Shown: one piece after another, positions 1 to 8,345 of the stretch
How positions within the stretch are numbered: position 1 is the stretch's first letter
Layout: each line of letters begins with the position of its first letter
Assembly: GCA_003565155.1 (NCBI GenBank)
Contig: PXDB01000079.1
Coordinates: 32,893 to 96,892, forward strand
Source of the DNA: Nitriliruptoraceae bacterium
GTDB lineage: Bacteria > Actinomycetota > Nitriliruptoria > Nitriliruptorales > Nitriliruptoraceae
Reading direction: 5' to 3'
Length of the DNA stretch: 64,000 nt
The notes under the pieces: model-generated
What the model was told of the DNA's origin: nothing
The model's database searches: none
The model's input: the letters and a program-made list of their open reading frames with translations, nothing else
Position numbers and translations under genes: made by a program

Positions 1-1006
1 CGGCGTCAAGGTCCACGGCCACCGGTGGCTGCTCACCGAGCTGCTCAAGGGGGAGCTGGGTTTCGAGGGGTTCGTGGTCAGCGACTACGTCGCGGTCGAC
101 CAGCTCAGCCCCGACTACCGCGAGGCGGTGGTGACCGCCCTGGAGGCGGGTGTGGACATGGTGATGGTGCCCTTCGACCACACCCGGTTCCGGGAGACGG
201 TCCGTGAGGTGGTGTTGGCGGGGGAGCTGTCCGAGGAGCGGCTGAACGACGCCGTGCGGCGGATCCTGCGGGTCAAGGACGCGATGGGTCTGCTGGACGG
301 ACAGGAGCCGGCGCTGCCCCATCCCTCCGTGTTGGGCGCATCGGACCACCGGGCGCTCGCCCGTCGGGCTGCGCTTGCAGGAGCCGTCCTGTTGGCCGAC
401 GCGCACGATGTCCTGCCCCTGACCGGGACGCCGAACGTGCTGCTGGCCGGCGCCGCTGCGGACGATGTCGGCCTGGCCTGCGGTGGGTGGACGATCGAGT
501 GGTCAGGGCGCCGCGGGGCCATCACCCCTGGCCGCACCCTGGCGGACGGGCTCCGCGACCACCTCGGTGGCAGCCTCGCGGTGACCGGCGCCACCGCGGA
601 GGACCTCTCCCCGCTCGATCAGATGGCCGCGGAGGTCGGTGTCGTCACCGTCCACGAGGAGCCCTACGCCGAGGGCATGGGCGATACGGCCACGCTGGTC
701 CTGGATGCCGCGCAGCAGGCGCTGGTGGCCCGTGTGGCCGAGGTGGTGGACCGCGTGATCCTGGTGGTCTACGCCGGCCGTCCCTTGGTCCTGGGCCCGG
801 CGCTCGACCACGCGGACGCGGTCGTCGTCGCCTGGTTGCCGGGCAGCGAGGCCGACGGGCTGGCCGACCTGCTGGTCGGGGCCGCCCCCTTCCGGGGACG
901 TCTGCCCGTGGACTGGCCCGCAGCCGATCCTGCCCCCGACGCGGGCCCCCCACAGGACCAGGCGCCGAGGTGGCGCCGCGGGCACGCCCACGGCGTGGCA
1001 GGCTGA
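1..1006 (+). CDS. Glycoside hydrolase family 3 beta-glucosidase/glucanase, 3' part
   Basis: The frame is open from base 2, so the start lies outside the window; about 334 residues are visible. The segment GFEGFVVSDY carries the GH3 nucleophile Asp (codon 83-85), followed by AGVDMVM. A C-terminal domain contains GGWTIEWSG, as in exo-acting beta-glucanases. Family members release glucose from non-reducing ends of beta-glucans or cellobiose. The SDY context favours the beta-glucosidase branch over NagZ-type hexosaminidases. The galM-like gene follows 82 bp downstream on the same strand, a sensible partner for an enzyme releasing beta-sugars. Substrate and secretion cannot be judged without the N-terminus. 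Confidence 0.85.
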   Translation, partial: GVKVHGHRWLLTELLKGELGFEGFVVSDYVAVDQLSPDYREAVVTALEAGVDMVMVPFDHTRFRETVREVVLAGELSEERLNDAVRRILRVKDAMGLLDGQEPALPHPSVLGASDHRALARRAALAGAVLLADAHDVLPLTGTPNVLLAGAAADDVGLACGGWTIEWSGRRGAITPGRTLADGLRDHLGGSLAVTGATAEDLSPLDQMAAEVGVVTVHEEPYAEGMGDTATLVLDAAQQALVARVAEVVDRVILVVYAGRPLVLGPALDHADAVVVAWLPGSEADGLADLLVGAAPFRGRLPVDWPAADPAPDAGPPQDQAPRWRRGHAHGVAG

Positions 1007-1088
1007 GGCGACACCCGCCCGACGACGCGTGATGCCGCCACGTCGCCGAGGGCCGCCAGGCGCCGACGGACGACCACCAGGGAGCCCC

Positions 1089-2132
1089 ATGGACAGCGAG
1101 CCCTTCGGTACCGCAGACGGTGCGTCGGCCCGTTGCTACACCCTCCAGGGGGCGGGAGGGCGCCTCGCCCGTGTCACCGACCACGGGGCCACCCTCGTGG
1201 CGGTGCACGCCCCTGACCGCGACGGGGTGGTGGACGACCTGGTGTGCGGCTTCGACCGCGTGGAGGGCTACCGCGCCCCGGCCAACCCCTACTTCGGTGC
1301 GACCATCGGGCGGGTCGCCAACCGCATCGCCAACGGGCGTTTCACCCTCGAGGGCACGACCTACCAGCTCGCGTGCAACGAGCCGCCGCACCACCTGCAC
1401 GGCGGCGCCGAGCGGTCCTTCGACAAGGTGGCGTGGGAGCTCGTGGACCACGCGAGCGACCGGGTGACCCTGCGCCACCGCTCGCCGGACGGGACCGAGG
1501 GCTACCCCGGCACCGTCGAGGTGGAGGCGACCTATGCGTTCGAGGACGACACCCTCGTGGTGCACTACCGGGCCACCACCGACGCGGTCACGCCCCTCAA
1601 CCTCACCAACCACGCCTACTGGAACCTGTCGGGGGCCGGCGCCGGGGACGTGCTCGATCATGCACTGACCGTGCTGGCCGATCGTTCCTCCGAGGTGGAC
1701 GCGCACTTGATCCCCTCGGGCGACCTCCTGCCGGTCGACGGCACGCCGTTGGACCTTCGCTCGCCGTGCCGTCTCCGGGAGGGGGTCACCGCGCTGCGCG
1801 ACGTCCCCGGGGCCGGTGGGTACGACCACAACCTGGTGCTCCAGGGCACGCCAGGCGAGGTACGGCCTGCTGCGGTGCTGCACGACCCGGACTCGGGTCG
1901 GGTCCTGGAGCTCTCCACCGACCAGCGGTGCCTCCAGGTGTACTCCGGGAACCAGCTGCACCCGCCGGTGGCCGGCAAAGGCGGGCACACCTACGGCCTG
2001 CACGGTGCCCTGTGTCTGGAGCCGCAGGGCTTCCCCGACGCGGTGAACCACCCCGACCTGCCCTCGGTGCTGCTCGCGCCGGACGAGGTCTACGAGCATC
2101 ACACCAGGTTCCGGCTCACCGTCCGACCGTGA
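1089..2132 (+). CDS. galM: Aldose 1-epimerase (mutarotase)
   Basis: 347 residues, the usual size for GalM, which interconverts alpha and beta anomers of glucose and galactose in the cytoplasm. The active-site signatures are present: NRIANGRF, the first His in PPHHLHGG, the second His in NHAYWNLSG, and the catalytic Glu in CLEPQGFPDAVN. The start at 1089 is preferred over the in-frame ATG at 1029 because the family N-terminus begins here and an AGGGA element lies just upstream. It sits 82 bp after a GH3 glycosidase and converges on the hemolysin III gene with 22 bp between the stops. Confidence 0.92.
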   Translation: MDSEPFGTADGASARCYTLQGAGGRLARVTDHGATLVAVHAPDRDGVVDDLVCGFDRVEGYRAPANPYFGATIGRVANRIANGRFTLEGTTYQLACNEPPHHLHGGAERSFDKVAWELVDHASDRVTLRHRSPDGTEGYPGTVEVEATYAFEDDTLVVHYRATTDAVTPLNLTNHAYWNLSGAGAGDVLDHALTVLADRSSEVDAHLIPSGDLLPVDGTPLDLRSPCRLREGVTALRDVPGAGGYDHNLVLQGTPGEVRPAAVLHDPDSGRVLELSTDQRCLQVYSGNQLHPPVAGKGGHTYGLHGALCLEPQGFPDAVNHPDLPSVLLAPDEVYEHHTRFRLTVRP

Positions 2133-2154
2133 GGTGCCGACCGCGGCGTCCGGG

Positions 2155-2832
2155 TCACTGCGCCAGGGGCAACATGTACCGCCAGATGGCGATGACGTGG
2201 GCGGCGCCACCGATCACCACCAGGGCGTGGAACACCTCGTGGAAGCCGAACCACCGCGGCCAGGGATCCGGTCGTCGGCGGGCGTAGATCACGCCGCCGA
2301 CCAGGTAGGCGGTGCCGCCGACGATCACGAGCAGCACCCCCGGGAGCGGGAGTACCTCCGCGATCCGCAGCAGTGGGATGGCACCGAGTGCACCGAAGGA
2401 CGCGTAGGCCGCCACGGTCAGCCACCGGGGACCGGTGAGCGGGGAGGCGGCCACCACGGCACCGATGACGGCGACGGTCCACGCCACCACCAGGCTCCAG
2501 GTCCGCCAGGCGCCGGACAGGGTGTGCACGGCCACCGGCGTGAAGGTCGCCGCGATGAACAGCTGGATCATCGCGACGTCCGCCCGGGCCAGGCGGCGGG
2601 CCACACGCGCCGGCCAGTTGGGGGCGTGGTACAGCCCCGAGGTGGCAAACAACCCGATGAGGGCGGCGCCGAACACCGCGACGCTCAGGCGCGGCAGGCC
2701 CGGGGCCGCAGCGCGGAACAGCTCGATGGCGACCACCGCGGCGACGGGCGCGGTGGCACTGTGGATCCAGCCCCGAAGCCGTGGCCGCGGGGTGCGGATG
2801 CCGGTGGTGACCGTCGCGGCCGTACGCTCCAC
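2155..2832 (-). CDS. Hemolysin III / PAQR family membrane protein
   Basis: 225 residues with about seven hydrophobic segments. The family signatures are GLYHAPNW after the second segment and FGFHEVFHALVVIGGAAH near the C-terminus, whose His residues match the proposed metal-binding and hydrolase site of the PAQR/hemolysin III superfamily. Start is GTG at 2832, preceded on the minus strand by a strong GGGGAGG. The role of bacterial members is unsettled (membrane homeostasis has been proposed); hemolytic activity should not be assumed from the family name. The upstream minus-strand hydrolase gene ends 46 bp away, so co-transcription is possible. Confidence 0.8.
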   Translation of the reverse strand: MERTAATVTTGIRTPRPRLRGWIHSATAPVAAVVAIELFRAAAPGLPRLSVAVFGAALIGLFATSGLYHAPNWPARVARRLARADVAMIQLFIAATFTPVAVHTLSGAWRTWSLVVAWTVAVIGAVVAASPLTGPRWLTVAAYASFGALGAIPLLRIAEVLPLPGVLLVIVGGTAYLVGGVIYARRRPDPWPRWFGFHEVFHALVVIGGAAHVIAIWRYMLPLAQ

Positions 2833-2878
2833 GGAACTGCACCTCCCCTTCAGCGAGAGGAAGGGTACAGGGGCACGC

Positions 2879-4033
2879 TCAGCGGTCGGCGACCACCGTG
2901 GTCAGCAGGTCGTCCACGTGGTCATCGAAGCCCGGGTCGCTGTTCCACTCACGGACGTGCTCGACGTCCGTGAACTCCACGTAGGTGGCCTGATCGCCCA
3001 GGCTGGCGGCCAGATCGCGGGTCGGCTCGAAGGGGATCGTGGTGTCGGCGGTGCCGTGGGTGAGCAGCATCGGCACGTCCTCTGGCAGCTCGTCCGCCCG
3101 CGCGAGGTGTTCCACCTGGCCGAACTCCAGACCGGACCGCCAGGTGGTGATCCACCGCGTGCTGGTCAGCAGTGGGGGGATAATCGTCTCCGGTATCCCG
3201 CGGTTGCGCGCCTGCAGGTCGAGGGTCGCGTCCAGCGACACCAGCGGCGACACCAGCACCGCCCCGGAGATCAGGTCCGCACGGTCCGACCTCCGCAGCA
3301 GCGACAGCGCGATCGACCCGCCCTGGCTGAAGCCGGCGAGCACCACGTCGGAGGCGTCCTCGACCTCGACGAGGTGGTCGACGGCGGCCTCGAGTTCCTC
3401 CCACTCCCGCTCGCCGTAGTAGCCGAAGCCGTCGGGGTCGGCGGGGGCGTCGGGGTCGTTACGCACGGAGATGGTCAGCGAGGGCAGGTCGTGCTCCTCC
3501 AGCAGCGGGAGCAGCCGGTTGCCCTCGCTGAGCGCGCCGCCACGGCCGTGCACCATGATCACCCAGGTGCCCTCGGTGTCGGCTCGTCGCGGGACCACAC
3601 GCCAGGCGGGGAGGTCGCCCAGGTCGCTGGACACCGTCACCGTGTCGTAGGGCAGTCCCAGGGTGGAGGACGGATCGCCGTAGTAGGCGTCGATGCTGGT
3701 GGCGATGACGTCCCCGGGCGCGGGCCACTCGCCATCCAGCAGCACGGCATCGCGGACCGTCTCGTCAGCATCGCCCCCGGCGGCGCCGTTGGCCAGCAGC
3801 AGCCCCGTCTCCGACACCAGACCGACCCGGTACAGCCCGGGATCGGGTGCCGAGGTCGCCAGGGTGATCTCCCCTTCCTCAGGATCGACCGCGGTCACCT
3901 CGAACTCCGGTTGCGGCTCGAAGGGCGGCGGGGCGGGAAGGAGCTGATCGCTGTAGTACCACCCACCGGCACCGAAGCCGATGACCAGCAGGGCCAGGAC
4001 CGGGAGGCCGATCCACAGGACAGGACGACGCAC
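2879..4033 (-). CDS. Membrane-anchored alpha/beta-hydrolase
   Basis: 384 residues from the GTG at 4033; an alternative GTG at 4060 adds nine residues. I prefer 4033 because GGAG lies six bases upstream. One hydrophobic N-terminal segment (LWIGLPVLALLVIGFGAG) would anchor the protein with the catalytic domain outside. The serine hydrolase fold is shown by VMVHGRGG (oxyanion region), the nucleophile elbow GFSQGGS, an Asp in HGTADTTIP and a His in DVEHVREW. Lipase, esterase or peptidase activity is possible; the substrate cannot be read. It is divergent from rsmI. Confidence 0.75.
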   Translation of the reverse strand: MRRPVLWIGLPVLALLVIGFGAGGWYYSDQLLPAPPPFEPQPEFEVTAVDPEEGEITLATSAPDPGLYRVGLVSETGLLLANGAAGGDADETVRDAVLLDGEWPAPGDVIATSIDAYYGDPSSTLGLPYDTVTVSSDLGDLPAWRVVPRRADTEGTWVIMVHGRGGALSEGNRLLPLLEEHDLPSLTISVRNDPDAPADPDGFGYYGEREWEELEAAVDHLVEVEDASDVVLAGFSQGGSIALSLLRRSDRADLISGAVLVSPLVSLDATLDLQARNRGIPETIIPPLLTSTRWITTWRSGLEFGQVEHLARADELPEDVPMLLTHGTADTTIPFEPTRDLAASLGDQATYVEFTDVEHVREWNSDPGFDDHVDDLLTTVVADR

Positions 4034-4147
4034 GGGGAGCTCCAGGTCGCGCGGCGGCACCTGCCACGCAGCCGCGGCCCCCCGATACCTGCGTGCGCGG
4101 CGGGTCAGAATGAGCGTGTTCGTACCACAGGTGACGGGCTTCGGCGA

Positions 4148-4205
4148 ACGCTACGTTAGCAGCAGCCGCATATCGTGACGCTACGTTACGGTCTGTGGCG
4201 TAGCG
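4148..4205. promoter_or_regulatory. Direct repeats in hydrolase/rsmI divergent region
   Basis: The 11-mer ACGCTACGTTA occurs twice, at 4148-4158 and 4178-4188, exactly 30 bp apart (about three helical turns). The inverse core GCGTAGCGC follows at 4198. The patch is less GC-rich than its surroundings and lies in the 240-bp region between the divergent hydrolase and rsmI genes. A regulator binding the same helix face could use these sites. No known regulator motif is recognised. Confidence 0.35.
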
Positions 4206-4273
4206 CGACGTCGGATGCACGCCCCACGGCCGGTGAACATGGCGCGTCGCCGCTCGGTGGCCAAGGAGCGCAG

Positions 4274-5119
4274 ATGGCGGGCACGCTGAGCGTCGTCTCG
4301 ACCCCGATCGGCAACCTCGACGACCTCACGTTGCGCGCCATCGAGGTCCTGCGCAGCGCCGATCTGATCCTCGCCGAGGACACCCGGCGTACCGGCCGGC
4401 TCCTCGCCCACATCGACAGCCGTGTGCCGCAGCGCTCCCTGCACGAGTACAACGAGCAGGAACGTCTCGAGGACGCGCTCGCGCGGCTCGAGGCCGGGGA
4501 GCACCTCGCCCTGGTCTCCGATGCCGGGACCCCGACGGTGTCCGATCCGGGCTACCGGCTGCTGTCGGCGTGCGCCGCCCGGGGCGTCCGCATCGTCCCC
4601 GTCCCGGGAGCCTCGGCTGCGCTTGCGGCCCTCGTGGTCTCCGGGTTGCCCACCGACCGCGTGGTCCTGGACGGTTTCCTGCCGCGCAAGGGCAAGCCTC
4701 GGCAACAACGGCTGTCCGCCCTGGCAGCGGAAGCGCGTACCTCGGTGCTGTTCCTCTCGCCGCACCGGGCCGCGCAGGATCTGGCCGATCTCGCGGAGCT
4801 CGCCGGTGAGGATCGAGCCGCGGTGCTGTGTCGGGAGCTGACCAAACTCCATGAGGAGGTGCGACGGGGCACGCTCGGGGAGTTGCAGCAGCAGGTGGCC
4901 GCTGGGGTGAAGGGCGAGTTGACCCTGGTGCTGGCTGGCGCGCCCGCCGTGTCCGGGGATGCCGGCAGCTCGACCGAGCAGCTGGTCCGAGAGGTGCAGG
5001 AGCTGGTCGGGAGCGGGGAGGGGACCAAGGCTGCGGTCGTTGCGGTGGCTGACGCCCATGGCCACTCGAAGCGTGCGCTGTACCAGGCGGTGCTCGACCA
5101 CAGAGGCGCCTCGCGGTAA
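4274..5119 (+). CDS. rsmI: 16S rRNA (cytidine-1402-2'-O)-methyltransferase
   Basis: 281 residues, the normal RsmI length. The enzyme methylates the ribose of C1402 in the decoding centre of 16S rRNA using S-adenosylmethionine. Tetrapyrrole-methylase fold motifs are clear: LSVVSTPIGNLDDLTLRA at the N-terminus, LILAEDTRRTG, ALVSDAGTPTVSDPGY, and PVPGASAALAALVVSGLP. The start at 4274 follows AAGGAG; the frame is open further upstream without family similarity. The neighbours tatD, rpf, ksgA and ispE form the standard actinobacterial block. Two hairpins follow the stop. Confidence 0.95.
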   Translation: MAGTLSVVSTPIGNLDDLTLRAIEVLRSADLILAEDTRRTGRLLAHIDSRVPQRSLHEYNEQERLEDALARLEAGEHLALVSDAGTPTVSDPGYRLLSACAARGVRIVPVPGASAALAALVVSGLPTDRVVLDGFLPRKGKPRQQRLSALAAEARTSVLFLSPHRAAQDLADLAELAGEDRAAVLCRELTKLHEEVRRGTLGELQQQVAAGVKGELTLVLAGAPAVSGDAGSSTEQLVREVQELVGSGEGTKAAVVAVADAHGHSKRALYQAVLDHRGASR

Positions 5120-5141
5120 GCGGGCGCTACGCTCGGTGACA

Positions 5142-5206
5142 CGCCCGCCGCTCCGGCGGGCGCTCGCACGCACGGGGCTGCTCGGCCGGTCGGCGGCACC
5201 GACCGG
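5142..5206 (+). terminator. Two consecutive hairpins after rsmI
   Basis: An 8-bp stem CGCCCGCC/GGCGGGCG (5142-5149 with 5155-5162, 5-nt loop) is followed by another 8-bp stem CCGGTCGG/CCGACCGG (5186-5193 with 5199-5206, 5-nt loop). There is no T-tract, as is common for high-GC actinobacterial terminators. They lie 22 bp after the rsmI stop and well before tatD. Confidence 0.45.
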
Positions 5207-5273
5207 ATCGGTCACCTCGGTGTGGTCGCCCGACCCGAGCGGGTCGGCTCCTGCGGAAGGTCCGTGATCCCCC

Positions 5274-6062
5274 ATGTCCTACGTCGACACCCACTGCCAC
5301 CTCGATCACCACTTCGACCTCAGCGCGGGTACCCAGGTCGCCCGTGCCCGCGAGGCGGGGGTCGCGACGATGATCACCGTCGGCACGGACATGGCCTCCT
5401 CCGCGCAGGCGGTGGCGACGGCGACCCGCTACGACGGGGTGTGGGCTGCCGTCGGCATCCACCCCAACGACGCGATCGAGGCCACCCCACGGGTGCTGGA
5501 GGTGATCGAGCAGCTCGCACGTGACCCTGCCTGCGTCGCGGTGGGGGAGACCGGGCTCGATTACTACCGGGACCACACGACGCCTGCGCAGCAGGACGAG
5601 AGCTTCCGGACCCACATCGACATCGCCAAGCGCACCGGACGCGCGCTCGTCATCCACTGTCGTGACGCGTGGGACGACGTGCTCGACACCCTGGAAGCCG
5701 CCGGCGCGCCGGAGCGGGTCGTGCTGCACTGCTTCTCCGGGGATGTGGGTGTCGTCGAACGCGCCGTCGCCGCCGGGTACTACGCCTCCTTCGCGGGCAA
5801 CGTCACCTTCCGCAACGCCGCACCCCTGCGGGAGGCGGCGGCCGCGGTGCCCTCGGAGCTGCTGCTCACCGAGACCGACTCGCCGTACCTCACGCCGCAC
5901 CCCCACCGCGGCGCGCCCAACGATCCGTCCTTCGTGGTGCTCACCCTGCGCACACTCGCCGAGGTACAGGGTCGCCCGGAGGACGAGCTCGCGGCCATCG
6001 TCGCAGCGAACACCGCCCGGGCCTTCGACCTCGATGCCGGGACGGTCGCGGGGGCCGCCTGA
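5274..6062 (+). CDS. tatD: TatD-family metal-dependent DNase
   Basis: 262 residues. TatD/YcfH enzymes are TIM-barrel metallohydrolases with 3'-5' exonuclease activity, linked to DNA repair. Metal-ligand motifs appear in order: THCHLDHHF, AAVGIHPND, AVGETGLDYYRD, VIHCRDAWDD, VLHCFSGD and LLTETDSPYLTPHPHRG. The start is the ATG at 5274; GGAAGG lies 14 bases upstream, a rather long spacing. It sits between rsmI and rpf, an order conserved in mycobacteria and relatives. In-frame sequence of the next gene's long open frame overlaps it, but that part is only a shadow. Confidence 0.93.
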   Translation: MSYVDTHCHLDHHFDLSAGTQVARAREAGVATMITVGTDMASSAQAVATATRYDGVWAAVGIHPNDAIEATPRVLEVIEQLARDPACVAVGETGLDYYRDHTTPAQQDESFRTHIDIAKRTGRALVIHCRDAWDDVLDTLEAAGAPERVVLHCFSGDVGVVERAVAAGYYASFAGNVTFRNAAPLREAAAAVPSELLLTETDSPYLTPHPHRGAPNDPSFVVLTLRTLAEVQGRPEDELAAIVAANTARAFDLDAGTVAGAA

Positions 6063-6228
6063 CCTGCGAGAACGCTGCGCGACCGGGGCCGACCGGCCAG
6101 GGGGCCGGGGGTCCGAAGACCGGACCAGTGGCCCTATGGTTCCTCAGGCTTGCGGCCGGGTCCAGCGTGGCCGTTCGGACAGCGCGACCGCGTTCCGGGG
6201 CCGGTGGCGCCTGTCACCGTTGTCCGCC

Positions 6229-7374
6229 ATGAACACCAACCTTCGCTCCCCAGCTGTGCTTCGACGTGCCCTCATGGGCCTCGGCGCGGCTGCCGCCGTC
6301 ACGGCCGGCACCCTCGCGGCGACCTCCGGGTCGACCGTCGAGGTGCTCGCCGATGGGGACCTCCACGAGGTCCGTGTCTCCACCGACGCCACCGTGGCCG
6401 ACGCGATCGACGCGGCCGAGGTCGAGGTCGGCGAGGACGACCTCGTCGAGCCAGCCATCGACACCGAGATCGCCGACCAGCAGCGGGTCACGGTGACCCG
6501 CTCCATCCGCGTGGACATCGTCGTGGACGGTGATGATCCGATGACCGTCCAGGCGCCCGTCACCACCGTCTCCGGTGCCGTCGACGCCGCCGAGCTCGGC
6601 GGGCTGCGCGCGGAGGGGGCCGCGGCCACGCCCTCCTGGCACCTGCCGGTGGCCGACGGCGACACCGTCGTCGTGCACCGTCCGGTCGAGGTGACCGTCG
6701 AGGCCGACGGCGACGCGTTGACCGTCGTCACCCTGGCCTCCGAGGTCCGTCAGGTGCTCAGCCTGACCGATGTCACGGTCGGTCCCGACGACCTCGTGCG
6801 TCCCAGTCCCGGCACGCCGCTGCGCGGCGATCGGACGATCGTCGTCCAGCGGGTCGAGTACGCCGAGGAGGTCGAGGAGACCACGCTCGCCCACGAGGAG
6901 GTCCGGCGCGAGACGGGCGAGCTCGACCGCGGCACGACCCGCGTCGAGCAGGAGGGCCGTGATGGTCTCGAGCGCTCGACCTACGAGGTGACCTACGTCG
7001 ACGGCGAGGAGGTCGATCGCCACCTCCTCGACACCGAGGTGGTCACCGAGCCCAGGGACCGCGTCGTGCTGGTCGGCACCCGCTCGACCCTGCCGGCGGC
7101 GCCTGCAGGGGTGCCATCGATGAACGACCCCGTCTGGGACCGTCTGGCGCAGTGCGAGGCGAACGGGAACTGGCGCAACATCTCCGCCAACGGGATGTAC
7201 TACGGCGGTCTGCAGTTCCACCCCCAGACGTGGCGTAGTGTGGGCGGCCAGGGCATGCCCCACGAGGCCTCCCGTGAGGAGCAGATCCGCCGCGCGCAGC
7301 TGCTGCTCGCCAAGCCCTGGGCCACCTGGGGCAACCAGTGGCCGGCGTGCTCGCGGCGGCTCGGCCTCGGCTGA
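6229..7374 (+). CDS. rpfB: Resuscitation-promoting factor (RpfB-type)
   Basis: 381 residues. An N-terminal hydrophobic segment (about residues 15-30) is followed by three DUF348 repeats (about 36-90, 98-150 and 155-210). Next come a G5-like segment (about 225-285) and a C-terminal transglycosylase-like Rpf domain (about 300-381) with WDRLAQCEANGNW, which holds the catalytic Glu, and YYGGLQFHPQTW. Rpf proteins cleave peptidoglycan and help dormant cells resume growth. The frame is open far upstream, but the ATG at 6229 gives the expected signal sequence; no strong ribosome site is visible. The next gene, ksgA, overlaps the end. The leader shows no recognisable ydaO riboswitch. Confidence 0.9.
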   Translation: MNTNLRSPAVLRRALMGLGAAAAVTAGTLAATSGSTVEVLADGDLHEVRVSTDATVADAIDAAEVEVGEDDLVEPAIDTEIADQQRVTVTRSIRVDIVVDGDDPMTVQAPVTTVSGAVDAAELGGLRAEGAAATPSWHLPVADGDTVVVHRPVEVTVEADGDALTVVTLASEVRQVLSLTDVTVGPDDLVRPSPGTPLRGDRTIVVQRVEYAEEVEETTLAHEEVRRETGELDRGTTRVEQEGRDGLERSTYEVTYVDGEEVDRHLLDTEVVTEPRDRVVLVGTRSTLPAAPAGVPSMNDPVWDRLAQCEANGNWRNISANGMYYGGLQFHPQTWRSVGGQGMPHEASREEQIRRAQLLLAKPWATWGNQWPACSRRLGLG

Positions 7375-8252
7375 GCGTTCCGCCGCGCCGCACGGACGGT
7401 TCCCCGCTGACCGCACACCCTCCACTCCATACCCCCCGCGAGGTCGTACGCCTGCTCGAGGCGTACGGCCTCGCGCCGCGCAGGAGCGCCGGCCAGAACT
7501 TCGTCACCGACCCGAACACCGTGCGACGCATCGTCGCCGCAGCAGGGGTGACCGGCGACGACCACGTGCTGGAGATCGGTCCCGGGCTCGGCTCGCTCAC
7601 CCTCGGGCTCGCGCCGGTCGCCCGGCAGGTCACCGTGGTGGAGATCGACGCCGGCTTCGTCGCCGCCCTCGTGGAGGTGCTGGCCGGGCTGACCAACGTC
7701 GAGGTGGTCCACGCCGACGCGCTGACCGCCGACCTCGACGGCCTGGTCGCCGGCGAGCCGGTTCGTGCCGTCGCGAACCTGCCCTACAACATCGCGACGC
7801 CCCTGCTGTTCCACCTCCTGGCGGCACCGTCGGTGGTGGATGCCTACCTCATGGTCCAGCGGGAGGTGGGCGAGCGGTGGCAGGCGCACGTCGGCCACCC
7901 GCTCTACGCCGGCGTCTCGCTCAAGCTCGCCCTGCAGGCCGAGGTCGTGGTGGACCTCGCCGTGCCACGGGCGGTGTTCCACCCCGTCCCCCACGTGGAC
8001 AGCGTCCTGGTGCGTGTCACCCGCCGCGACGACGCTCCCGATGCCGCGACCTACGTCCGCCAGGCAACGCTGGTCGACGCGGCCTTCGCGCAGCGCCGCA
8101 AGACCCTGCGCAACAACCTGCGGTCGGTGCTGCCGGTGGAGACCCTCGTCGTCGCCGCGGAGGTCGCCGGCATAGATCTGTCAGCGCGCGCCGAGACACT
8201 GGATGTGGCGGCGATCCGCCGCCTCGAGGCCGCGGTGACGGCGCTGCGGTGA
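7338..8252 (+). CDS. ksgA: 16S rRNA dimethyladenosine transferase
   Basis: 304 residues from a GTG that overlaps the end of rpf by 37 bp. KsgA (RsmA) dimethylates A1518 and A1519 near the 3' end of 16S rRNA. Motifs: GQNFVTDPNTVRRIV, the SAM-binding LEIGPGLGSLTLGL, VVEIDAGF and the NLPYNIATPLLFHLL catalytic loop. Typical family N-termini begin near PREVVRLLEAYGL (residue about 33), and no ATG or convincing ribosome site lies between, so the true start could be a later GTG or CTG. The order rpf-ksgA-ispE is conserved in actinobacteria. Confidence 0.93.
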   Translation: MAGVLAAARPRLSVPPRRTDGSPLTAHPPLHTPREVVRLLEAYGLAPRRSAGQNFVTDPNTVRRIVAAAGVTGDDHVLEIGPGLGSLTLGLAPVARQVTVVEIDAGFVAALVEVLAGLTNVEVVHADALTADLDGLVAGEPVRAVANLPYNIATPLLFHLLAAPSVVDAYLMVQREVGERWQAHVGHPLYAGVSLKLALQAEVVVDLAVPRAVFHPVPHVDSVLVRVTRRDDAPDAATYVRQATLVDAAFAQRRKTLRNNLRSVLPVETLVVAAEVAGIDLSARAETLDVAAIRRLEAAVTALR

Positions 8253-8345
8253 CGGCAGCTGCGCGGGTCGCTGCAGGGCGTGCCGTGGCGGGTCCGTAGG
8301 ATGTCGCGGTCCGCGGGAGAGGCGGTGCACGTCCACGGAGGTCGT

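Noticed and set aside
2155..2832. Naming the hemolysin III protein a toxin
   Set aside because: The PAQR family name is historical; nothing here shows secretion or lytic function.
5521..6228. Long N-terminal extension of the Rpf frame
   Set aside because: It lies over tatD in another frame, is Arg/Ser/Pro-rich, and a proper signal sequence begins at 6229.
6063..6228. ydaO (c-di-AMP) riboswitch before rpf
   Set aside because: Rpf leaders often carry it, but I see none of its conserved blocks here.
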